From Actinomycetes bacterium (GTDB lineage Bacteria; Actinomycetota; Actinomycetes; Actinomycetales; Microbacteriaceae): a stretch of 6,980 nt of DNA. Shown one piece after another: positions 1 through 5,307 of this stretch (the first letter of the stretch is position 1; each line of letters opens with the position of its first letter). The stretch lies in the NCBI GenBank assembly GCA_023436775.1, contig JAEZHW010000031.1, forward strand, positions 1-6,980, written 5' to 3'. A model generated the notes under the pieces. It searched no databases, was not told where the DNA came from, and was given only the letters and a program-made list of their open reading frames with translations. The translations under genes and the position numbers were made by a program.

Positions 1-50
1 GCCTTCACTGCCGAGCAGGAAGATAGAGAGCGCAAGGCCGAGAAATGCAG

Positions 51-76
51 AAATCCCGGCCTCTTCTGAGACCGGG
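51..76 (-). terminator. Stem-loop terminator candidate after tRNA-fMet
   Basis: Bases 55-63 pair with 68-76 (arms CCCGGCCTC and GAGACCGGG on the plus strand, one C:A mismatch) around a TTCT loop. On the minus strand the stem starts 14 nt after the tRNA 3' end and is followed by ATTTCT, a short, imperfect T-tract. Position and GC-rich stem suggest an intrinsic terminator or 3' processing signal for the tRNA transcript. The weak T-tract keeps this tentative. Nothing else could be assigned in bases 1-50. Confidence 0.42.
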
Positions 77-89
77 ACCTCTGGTTCCG

Positions 90-163
90 TTGCGGGGGCA
101 GGATTTGAACCTACGACCTCTGGGTTATGAGCCCAGCGAGCTACCGAACTGCTCCACCCCGCG
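90..163 (-). tRNA. Initiator tRNA-fMet (anticodon CAU)
   Basis: Read on the minus strand, the 74 nt fold as a complete cloverleaf. The 5' acceptor arm is CGCGGGG, facing CCCCGCA plus discriminator A. The anticodon stem is CTGGG/CCCAG around the loop CTCATAA, and the T-arm is GTAGG-TTCAAAT-CCTGC. Three traits mark it as the initiator rather than the elongator species: the unpaired C1:A72 at the acceptor end, which permits formylation and blocks EF-Tu use; three consecutive G:C pairs next to the anticodon loop; and overall near-identity to the E. coli initiator as I remember it. No CCA is encoded after A73, so the tail would be added by nucleotidyltransferase, as is common in Actinobacteria. 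It lies 61 bp after the tetR stop codon and probably has its own promoter. Confidence 0.97.
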
Positions 164-175
164 GCACAAGTGTTA

Positions 176-205
176 ACTCTAGCACGGCGATCGGAATCCG
201 ACGAA
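176..205 (-). promoter_or_regulatory. Candidate promoter for tRNA-fMet
   Basis: In the 61-bp gap between tetR and the tRNA, the minus strand carries TAGAGT (181-176; 4 of 6 matches to TATAAT), which would start transcription about 6 nt before the mature tRNA 5' end. Eighteen bases further upstream is TTCGTC (205-200), a poor -35 match. A tRNA usually has its own strong promoter, and this is the only candidate I see. Read-through from tetR is the alternative. Confidence 0.3.
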
Positions 206-224
206 TCGAGCCGCAGACACTGCC

Positions 225-806
225 CTACTGCAGCCCGCGAACCAGTGCCCGAACGGCCGTGACCAACGTTGTTTGGACCGGCTCGATGGGTTGGCCCTGC
301 TCCAGCAGCTTGGTCGAGGCGAACACCATCGCCGTCACCAAGTGCGCGATGCCGGCCGGATCGCTCGCACCCGCGGCGCGCAACGCATCGACCAGCGGCT
401 CAGTGATGCTGGCGTGCATATCGTCGGCGTGCCCGTCGAGCGCCTCGCTGGGGACCAGGCTCTGCAGGGCCGCAGCGACCGCATGCGCGCCGTCAGCGAC
501 CAGGGCAAGGTTTGCGGTCGCGTAGGCCACCACCTGCTCGACCGGGTCGGACTGTGCTGCCATGGATTCGGTGACGCGCTGAGACCACTTCGGCGCAATA
601 TCGACGACCAGCTGATGCAGCAGGTCCTCACGAGATTCGAAGTACTGGTAGACGCTGGACCGCGCCAGCCCAGCCCGCTCAGCAACGTCCTGCATCGACG
701 GCGCCGCGCCGCTTTCGCGCAGCAGCGCATGCGCGGCGTCCAACAGCGCGCGGCGCTGGTTCGCCCGGTGCTCAGCGACCGAAGCCGCAGCAATCTTCGG
801 CACCAT
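225..806 (-). CDS. TetR-family transcriptional regulator, probable repressor of the adjacent ABC exporter
   Basis: This 193-residue protein has a typical TetR length. The N-terminal DNA-binding domain covers about residues 15-63, and its helix-turn-helix (MQDVAERAGLARSSVYQYFE, 38-57) is textbook for the family, ending in the usual YxYFxSREDLL-type stretch. The remaining ~130 residues are alpha-helical, alanine-rich and divergent, as expected of a ligand-binding and dimerisation domain, so the ligand cannot be read from sequence. The gene follows the FtsX-type permease and its ATPase on the same strand after a 64-bp gap with a 13-bp inverted repeat, which suggests autoregulation and control of the exporter. 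The start is uncertain. ATG at 806 lies only 1 nt from AGGAGG, whereas GTG at 803 (codon 2) has 4 nt. No second HTH or fusion is present. Confidence 0.94.
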   Translation of the reverse strand: MVPKIAAASVAEHRANQRRALLDAAHALLRESGAAPSMQDVAERAGLARSSVYQYFESREDLLHQLVVDIAPKWSQRVTESMAAQSDPVEQVVAYATANLALVADGAHAVAAALQSLVPSEALDGHADDMHASITEPLVDALRAAGASDPAGIAHLVTAMVFASTKLLEQGQPIEPVQTTLVTAVRALVRGLQ

Positions 807-807
807 T

Positions 808-814
808 CCTCCTC
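808..814 (-). promoter_or_regulatory. Strong Shine-Dalgarno unusually close to the tetR ATG
   Basis: On the minus strand GAGGAGG (814-808) is followed by a single A and then ATG (806-804) and GTG (803-801). One base between AGGAGG and ATG is too short for usual initiation. Starting at the adjacent in-frame GTG gives 4 nt, still short but workable. The protein would differ by one residue only. Confidence 0.5.
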
Positions 815-817
815 ATC

Positions 818-860
818 GACACAGACGGTGCACTATGCCCGAATGTACACCGTCTGTGTC
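818..860. promoter_or_regulatory. Perfect 13-bp inverted repeat, probable TetR operator
   Basis: GACACAGACGGTG (818-830) and its exact complement CACCGTCTGTGTC (848-860) flank a 17-bp spacer in the gap upstream of tetR. Each arm is itself a quasi-palindrome with core ACAGnCnGT, centred near 825 and 853, so the element could hold two repressor dimers 28 bp apart. The spacer contains weak minus-strand -10 candidates, TACATT (847-842) and CATAGT (837-832), so bound repressor would cover the promoter. In a read-through transcript from the ATPase gene the same repeat could also form an RNA hairpin just upstream of the tetR Shine-Dalgarno. There is no T-run after it, so a terminator is unlikely. 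Confidence 0.68.
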
Positions 861-870
861 GTCTGATCAC

Positions 871-1566
871 TTAGGCCGCGGCCGTGACCTGATACGGGGC
901 GAGGTGACCGTCCACCATTTCAAACACGCGGTCGCAGTGGTGCAGGATGTCGTGGTCGTGGGTGACCATGATGCCCGCCACGCCACGCTCGTGGCACTGC
1001 TCGGCGAGCAGGGCCGCGATGTGCTGGCTGCGGTTGCGGTCGAGGGCTGCCGTCGGCTCGTCAACGAGCAACAGGCCAGGCTTCGTGACGAGCGCGCGGG
1101 CGATACCAACGCGCTGCCGCTCACCACCGGACATCTGCTTCGGCAGGTGCTTCGCCTTGGCGCCCATCCCCACCGATTCCAGCAGCGGCAGCGGATCGAA
1201 CTTGCCCGGCAGTCGAGCCATCCGGTGCACCAGCGTGAGCTGCTCTGAGGCGTTCAGCGCCGGGATCAGGTTGCCGGACTGGAACACGAAGCCGAGGTTG
1301 CGCAACCGGAACTTCGCAAGCTTGCCCTGCTGCCCCTTCATGGCCGCAATATCGGTGCCGAGGATCTCGACCGTGCCGCTGTCCGCCGCTGCCAGCGCGC
1401 CCATCACGGCCAGCAGCGTCGACTTTCCGGCACCGGACGGGCCGACGATGCCGATGAACTCGCCGGGCTCCACGGTCAGCGAAACGTTGTCAAGCGCGCG
1501 GATGCGCTGGTCGCCGTCGCCGAGTTCGAGGGTGACGTTCTTGAAGTTCACTGCATGGTTCGTCAT
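871..1566 (-). CDS. ABC transporter ATP-binding protein, LolD/MacB class, HrtA-like
   Basis: This cytoplasmic ATPase of 231 residues is a single nucleotide-binding domain of normal length. It carries every catalytic element: Walker A GPSGAGKST (42-50), Q-loop Gln96 in FVFQSGNLIP, signature MSGGE (145-149), Walker B LLLVDEP (165-171) and H-loop His203 in VTHD. The spacing places it with the ATPases that pair with FtsX/MacB-fold permeases. The segment around the Q-loop (IPALNASEQLTLV) and the end (GIMVTHDHD, DRVFEMVDGHL) resemble the haem-exporter ATPase HrtA as I recall it. The ATG overlaps the permease stop codon (TAATG), with GGAGG nine bases upstream inside the permease gene, so the two are translationally coupled and should form a 2:2 complex. 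Substrate is not determined by this subunit. Confidence 0.96.
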   Translation of the reverse strand: MTNHAVNFKNVTLELGDGDQRIRALDNVSLTVEPGEFIGIVGPSGAGKSTLLAVMGALAAADSGTVEILGTDIAAMKGQQGKLAKFRLRNLGFVFQSGNLIPALNASEQLTLVHRMARLPGKFDPLPLLESVGMGAKAKHLPKQMSGGERQRVGIARALVTKPGLLLVDEPTAALDRNRSQHIAALLAEQCHERGVAGIMVTHDHDILHHCDRVFEMVDGHLAPYQVTAAA

Positions 1567-2705
1567 TAGCGCTGGCCTCCAAGCGCGTTGATTGGGTTGA
1601 TGCGGAGGATGCGGAGCACCGCGACCATGGCGCCGGCAAGTCCGAGCACGATGGTGATGGTGATGGCGGTGGCGATCGGGCCTGCCTCCAGGTCGAAGGG
1701 CATACCGGCGGGCATCAGCGCACCGAGGCCGATACCGGCCGCACCACCGATGCCGGTGAACAGCACCAGCAGCAGGCCAGCCTGCAGCAGCGAGTCACGC
1801 AGCAGGTAGCGTCCCGATGCGCCGACCGCGCGCAAGACGGCCAACTCGTGCTGACGCTGAATCGTCCACACGGTAAAGAAGGCACCGATCACCAGTGCGG
1901 CGATCACGTACAGGAAGTACTGGATCATTTCCAGGGTCAGGGTCTCAGCCTCATACCCCGGCGAGGAGTTGAAGGCTTCCCGCAGCGTCACCGCCTTGGT
2001 CTCAGCCCGGGCATCGATCGCGGCCAGGCCCAGGTCCGGATCCGCCAGCTCGACGGCGACGACGCTCGCGGAGTCGAAGGCGAGCGCGTCAACCTGCTCC
2101 TGCGTGGGCGCGCCAGCCTTCGCCTGGCCCGCGGCGATCAGCCGCCAGGTGTCCAAGGGCAGATAGGCCATGTCCACGTGGCCGAAGGTCGACTGGCCCT
2201 CGGTGAAACCCACGACGGTCAGTTCCAGCTCGGACTGGTCCAACACGATCACGTCGCCGAGCTCGAGGCCCTGCTCTTTGGCGGTGTCGGATAGCACGAC
2301 CTCACCCAGCCCGTTCGCCGCATGCCCCTCGGACAGTGCCGGGGCCAGGAAGGAGTCCGACTCCAGCGCGAACAGCGACAGGTCAATTTGGACGCCAGCG
2401 TCGGTCACGGCGTTCACCATGCCGGCACCCACGGGCTCAGCGCGCTTGACGCCGTCAGCCTGCTGCCAGGCGGCAATCTGCTCGGGCTCCACGACGGACC
2501 GCGAGAAGGCGTTGTCAGTCTTGGTGCCCTGGTCAAACACAATCACGTCGGCGGGCAGGCGCTTCAAGCCCGACACACCATCGTTCACCAGGCCCGAGGA
2601 CAGGCCAGACAGCATCACAATCAGGAAGGCAATGAGGGCGACAACCACGCCCATCAAGCCGAAGCGGCCACGTGCGTAACGCAGCTCGCGCAGTGCGAGA
2701 AACAT
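1566..2705 (-). CDS. FtsX-like ABC permease, HrtB-like exporter candidate
   Basis: A 379-residue membrane protein with the four-helix FtsX/MacB topology: one helix at about 17-38, a large extracytoplasmic domain (about 40-258), then helices at about 262-283, 307-331 and 344-365. The FtsX-type coupling stretch QRQHELAVLRAVGAS follows helix 2, and the C-terminus RINPINALGGQR matches the family's usual ending. Such permeases work by mechanotransmission or outward extrusion and do not import. Length, a single FtsX domain, the N-terminal MLSGLSSGL motif, the MPAGMPF segment between the last helices and the GG-containing end recall HrtB haem exporters. That is a resemblance judged from memory, so substrate remains open; lipid, peptide or antibiotic export are alternatives. 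AAGG/GGGAG lies 3-6 nt before the ATG. It heads the permease-ATPase-tetR unit. Confidence 0.94.
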   Translation of the reverse strand: MFLALRELRYARGRFGLMGVVVALIAFLIVMLSGLSSGLVNDGVSGLKRLPADVIVFDQGTKTDNAFSRSVVEPEQIAAWQQADGVKRAEPVGAGMVNAVTDAGVQIDLSLFALESDSFLAPALSEGHAANGLGEVVLSDTAKEQGLELGDVIVLDQSELELTVVGFTEGQSTFGHVDMAYLPLDTWRLIAAGQAKAGAPTQEQVDALAFDSASVVAVELADPDLGLAAIDARAETKAVTLREAFNSSPGYEAETLTLEMIQYFLYVIAALVIGAFFTVWTIQRQHELAVLRAVGASGRYLLRDSLLQAGLLLVLFTGIGGAAGIGLGALMPAGMPFDLEAGPIATAITITIVLGLAGAMVAVLRILRINPINALGGQR

Positions 2706-2718
2706 GATCTCCCTTTGT

Positions 2719-2748
2719 TTTATCGACAGGCTGTCACCATCTTATCAA
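2719..2748 (-). promoter_or_regulatory. Candidate promoter with internal palindromic operator for the permease-ATPase genes
   Basis: On the minus strand TTGATA (2748-2743) and GATAAA (2724-2719) are separated by 18 bp, fair matches to -35 and -10. The spacer contains the perfect palindrome GACAG-G-CTGTC (2725-2735). Its core ACAGnCnGT matches both arms of the inverted repeat upstream of tetR, so the same regulator may bind both places. Initiation near 2712 would leave only about 7 nt before the ATG, almost leaderless. An alternative -10, TAAGAT (2744-2739), would give a longer leader but lacks a good -35. Confidence 0.45.
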
Positions 2749-2806
2749 CGGCATGTCGGTAAAACTGGGCGTGCGCTGCATGGGCGCGCTGGGGCAGTGC
2801 AGGCCG

Positions 2807-2843
2807 CCCGCGCGGCAGACTCAGTCCACCCGCGCGGCAGACT
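2807..2843. repeat. Two direct copies of a 15-nt GC-rich repeat
   Basis: The sequence cccgcgcggcagact occurs at 2807-2821 and again at 2829-2843, with a 22-bp period. Each copy contains the 8-bp palindrome CCGCGCGG. The array ends 4 bp short of the ROK stop codon, in the 142-bp gap between the ROK gene and the exporter genes. No T-rich intrinsic terminator accompanies it. Function is unknown; it may be a local duplication or a protein-binding or 3'-end element. The rest of 2706-2847 has no gene. Confidence 0.55.
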
Positions 2844-2847
2844 GGGG

Positions 2848-4047
2848 CTAGGCGAACTCCGGCCAGGCGTATCCGGCCGGGTCAGACAGCAACGGCTCAA
2901 ACGCGAGTTCGGCGCCGCCGACGAGCAGCAACTCAGCACCGAGGCCGGCGGCAGTAATCCTGGCCGACTCCATTGGCGCCTTCAGTGCGCGTTCACTCAC
3001 CCGTTCGGCCAGGAACTCGGGGTTCGCGTCATACAACGAGCCCAGGAAGCCACCGAGGATGACGAGCCTCGGGTTCAACACGTGCACGGCATTGCGGATC
3101 GCACCACCAAGCAGCGACTGCTGTTGGCGGACTTCCGCGATCACCTCGGGGTCGGTTGTTGCCTGCAGCGCCGCATCCAACTGATCGACCTCCTCGGGCC
3201 CGAGGCCGAGGACCTTCAACAGCCGCGACTGGTTGACCAGGTCTTCCAGCACATCCCCGCCGTCGACCGCGCCACTGACGGTGATGTGCCCCCACTCCCC
3301 CGCATAGCCGTCAACACCGCCGAAGGGCTCACCGTCGGCGATGATCCCGCCACCAATACCGGAGGCACCACCGTTGAGGTAGACCAAATCGTCCACCCCG
3401 CGGCCGGCGCCGTATCGACGCTCGGCAATGGCGCCCAGGCTTGCGTCGTTCGCGGCCGCCACCGGCAACCCGGTCGCAGCCGACAGCAACTCAGCGTAGG
3501 GCGCCTCGTGCCAGTCCAGGTGCGGCGCAAAACGCACCAGCCCATCCGCGGCGCGCACGAGGCCTGGTACCGCAGCCCCCACCCCGACGATCCGCGAACC
3601 CTTGGGACGATCCGCAACTAGGGTCCGGATGACGTCGGCGCTGATCTGCACTGCCTCGGCGAGGCTCGGTGCGGTTGCGGTGGGGACGCGAACCCGGCGC
3701 AGCACGCGACCGCGCAGACCGACCAAACCCACCGTGATGGCATCGACTTCCGGGTTCACCGCGATCGCGAGCACGTCCTCGGAGGGGTGCACCATCGGAC
3801 TGGGCCGTCCCACCTGGTTCGTCCCCACCGGCGCCCCCTCAACCACAAGGCCAAGTTCCACCAGCTCACCGACGAGGTCGGCGATGGTGGATCGGTTCAA
3901 CAGGGTGTGTGCGGTCAGTTGGGCGCGCGATTGCGCACCTTCCTGCTGCAGGATGGCTAACAACGTCGACAGGTTGTGCCGCCTCGTCTGGTCATTGCTG
4001 GCACCAGCGCGCAGCCCTGCGGAACGCCGCAGTCGCGAAGTATTCAT
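2848..4047 (-). CDS. ROK-family transcriptional regulator lacking the cysteine zinc motif
   Basis: This protein of 399 residues is the normal length for ROK repressors (Mlc/NagC/XylR type), which bind DNA through an N-terminal winged helix and sense sugars through a kinase-like fold. The winged HTH spans about residues 24-85 (RRHNLSTLLAILQQEG..., then RSTIADLVGELVELGLV and VGRPSP as the wing). The sugar domain has VGVGAAVPGLV (154-164), NDASLGAIAERRYGAG with Asp201, and the ROK signature GIGGGIIADGEPFGGVDGYA running to GEWGH. After His254 the usual CxCGxxGCxE is absent: the segment reads ITVSGAVDGGDVLE, roughly six residues short, and the whole protein has no cysteine. AAGGAG sits 4 nt before the ATG. 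It follows mmsAB on the same strand and probably represses that transporter, with the imported sugar or its phosphate as effector. The HTH argues against a sugar kinase. Confidence 0.95.
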   Translation of the reverse strand: MNTSRLRRSAGLRAGASNDQTRRHNLSTLLAILQQEGAQSRAQLTAHTLLNRSTIADLVGELVELGLVVEGAPVGTNQVGRPSPMVHPSEDVLAIAVNPEVDAITVGLVGLRGRVLRRVRVPTATAPSLAEAVQISADVIRTLVADRPKGSRIVGVGAAVPGLVRAADGLVRFAPHLDWHEAPYAELLSAATGLPVAAANDASLGAIAERRYGAGRGVDDLVYLNGGASGIGGGIIADGEPFGGVDGYAGEWGHITVSGAVDGGDVLEDLVNQSRLLKVLGLGPEEVDQLDAALQATTDPEVIAEVRQQQSLLGGAIRNAVHVLNPRLVILGGFLGSLYDANPEFLAERVSERALKAPMESARITAAGLGAELLLVGGAELAFEPLLSDPAGYAWPEFA

Positions 4048-4067
4048 GCTGCTCCTTGTGCCTTGTC

Positions 4068-4082
4068 CTGCGCCGCGCGCAG
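4068..4082. other. Small GC hairpin between mmsB and the ROK gene
   Basis: CTGCGC (4068-4073) and GCGCAG (4077-4082) form a perfect 6-bp stem with a CGC triloop, midway in the 57-bp gap and just upstream of the ROK Shine-Dalgarno. No T-tract follows on the minus strand, so full termination is unlikely. It could slow transcription or protect mRNA ends, giving the regulator a lower level than the transporter. In GC-rich DNA it may also be incidental. Confidence 0.3.
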
Positions 4083-4104
4083 TGCCCTGCCCCGACGGAC
4101 CAGA

Positions 4105-5307
4105 TTACCTGCCCGTGGCACGTCGCTTGCTGATCACATCGAATGCGACGGCGAGCAGCAGCACCAGACCCTTAATGACTTGCTGCCATGCGGCATCCAC
4201 CGACAGGATCGACAGACCCATGTTCAGCACACCCATGATGAGCGCACCGATCACGGCACCGATCACCGTACCGACACCGCCGGTCACCGCGGCACCGCCG
4301 ATGAACACCGCCGCAATCGCGTCCAGTTCATAGCCCTGACCTGCGGAGGCCACCGCCCCACCGGCGCGTGCCGTCGTCACCACGGCCGCCAGCGCCGAGA
4401 GCACGCCCATGTTCACGAAGATCCAGAAGTCAACCCAGCGCGTCTTGACACCGCTCATCTGCGCGGCGAAGCGGTTGCCACCCATGGCGTACACGTGCCG
4501 ACCAAAGACCGTGCGTCCCAGCACGAAACTGTACGCCAGAATGACCACGGCCAGGATAATCAGGATCAGCGGCGTACCGCGGTACTGCGCGAGCTGCCAG
4601 GCTAGGGCGATGATACCGGCCGCCGCGAGCAGGTTCTTCAGCCAGAAGCCGGTAGCCCCTTCCAGCGGCAAGCCGAGGCGGTTGCGCTTCACGCGGGCCA
4701 GGAACTGCTGCAGGATCAGACCGACCGCGGCCAGCACGCCGGCGACCAGGGTCAAGGTGTCGATCGAACCACGGCCCTCGCCAATGCTGCCGAGGATGCC
4801 CGGTACCCAGCCGGTGCTGATACCGACGTACTCAGTCGGCAGCGCGTTGATCGTGCCGCCAGTGAGCAGGACCAAGGTCAAGCCACGGAACAGCAGCATG
4901 CCAGCCAGGGTCACGATGAAGGCGGGGATCCCGACGAAGGCCACCCAGAAGCCCTGCCAGGCACCGACGATGGCGCCGAACACCAGGGCGAGCAACACCG
5001 CCAGGTACCATGGCACGCCCCACTGCGTCATCGCCAGCGCGACGAGCGCACCGATCATGGCCGCGAGCGAACCAACCGAGAGGTCGATGTGGCCGGCGAT
5101 AATCACGATCACCATACCGACCGCGAGGATCAGCACGTAGGCGTTCTGCTGAATGAGGTTGTTGATGTTGCCAGGCAGCAGCAGGCGACCGCCGGTCAGC
5201 GTCTGGAAGAGGATCACGATCATGACCAGCGCGCCGAGAATGCCATACTGGCGCAAGTTGCTGGTACGGCGCGGCGCCTTCGTTGAGAGCTTCAGGGACT
5301 CGCTCAT
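4105..5307 (-). CDS. mmsB: Multiple-monosaccharide ABC transporter permease MmsB (GguB type)
   Basis: A membrane subunit of 400 residues from the sugar-uptake BPD_transp_2 family (RbsC/XylH/GguB). The hallmark AGHIDLSVGS is at 71-80, GGNRFAAQMSGVKTR at 276-290, and the glycine-rich YELDAIAAVFIGGAAVTGG begins at 326. I count about ten to twelve hydrophobic segments, for example near 23-37, 55-72, 77-95, 100-120, 126-149, 185-203, 246-264, 294-314, 331-365 and 378-393. The length and the GGRLLLPGNINNLIQQNAYV opening point to the MmsB/GguB/XylH branch rather than the shorter RbsC (~320). It forms the translocation pore as a dimer with MmsA. Its ATG overlaps the mmsA stop (ATGA), with GGAAG about ten bases upstream inside mmsA. 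Exact sugar (galactose, arabinose, xylose or glucose) is not readable. Confidence 0.95.
   Translation of the reverse strand: MSESLKLSTKAPRRTSNLRQYGILGALVMIVILFQTLTGGRLLLPGNINNLIQQNAYVLILAVGMVIVIIAGHIDLSVGSLAAMIGALVALAMTQWGVPWYLAVLLALVFGAIVGAWQGFWVAFVGIPAFIVTLAGMLLFRGLTLVLLTGGTINALPTEYVGISTGWVPGILGSIGEGRGSIDTLTLVAGVLAAVGLILQQFLARVKRNRLGLPLEGATGFWLKNLLAAAGIIALAWQLAQYRGTPLILIILAVVILAYSFVLGRTVFGRHVYAMGGNRFAAQMSGVKTRWVDFWIFVNMGVLSALAAVVTTARAGGAVASAGQGYELDAIAAVFIGGAAVTGGVGTVIGAVIGALIMGVLNMGLSILSVDAAWQQVIKGLVLLLAVAFDVISKRRATGR

Noticed and set aside
1..89. On the minus strand, a reading frame running off the left edge gives a hydrophobic stretch (GISAFLGLALSIFLLG) that looks like a membrane segment.
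   Set aside because: The frame has no start codon and would begin inside the tRNA gene. It also crosses the candidate terminator. It is too short at the window edge to support a gene.
90..163. tRNA gene as an integration site for a mobile element.
   Set aside because: No integrase, no direct repeat of the tRNA 3' end and no compositional shift are seen in the window. The neighbouring genes look like ordinary chromosomal genes.
818..860. Inverted repeat as an intrinsic terminator of the ATPase gene.
   Set aside because: The stem is followed on the minus strand by GATGAGGAGGA rather than a T-run, and the 17-nt spacer is long for a terminator loop. An operator explains it better.
1848..2294. 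Plus-strand open frame opposite the permease (148 codons).
   Set aside because: It is a His/Gln/Arg-rich shadow product with no ribosome site, and the opposite strand encodes a complete FtsX-type permease.
2761..2810. Intrinsic terminator for the ROK gene ending in the minus-strand TTTT at 2764-2761.
   Set aside because: I could not find a compact stem directly before the T-run. The only complementary segments (GGGCG with CGCCC) are more than 30 nt apart.
2704..3621. Long plus-strand open frame (305 codons) opposite the ROK gene.
   Set aside because: It is a shadow of the minus-strand ROK gene in GC-rich DNA. Its translation is rich in Arg, Gln and His with no family motif, while the minus strand has complete ROK signatures.
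2848..4047. ROK protein as a glucokinase-type sugar kinase.
   Set aside because: The N-terminal winged helix-turn-helix, the ~400-residue length and the missing zinc motif fit a regulator rather than a ~300-residue kinase.
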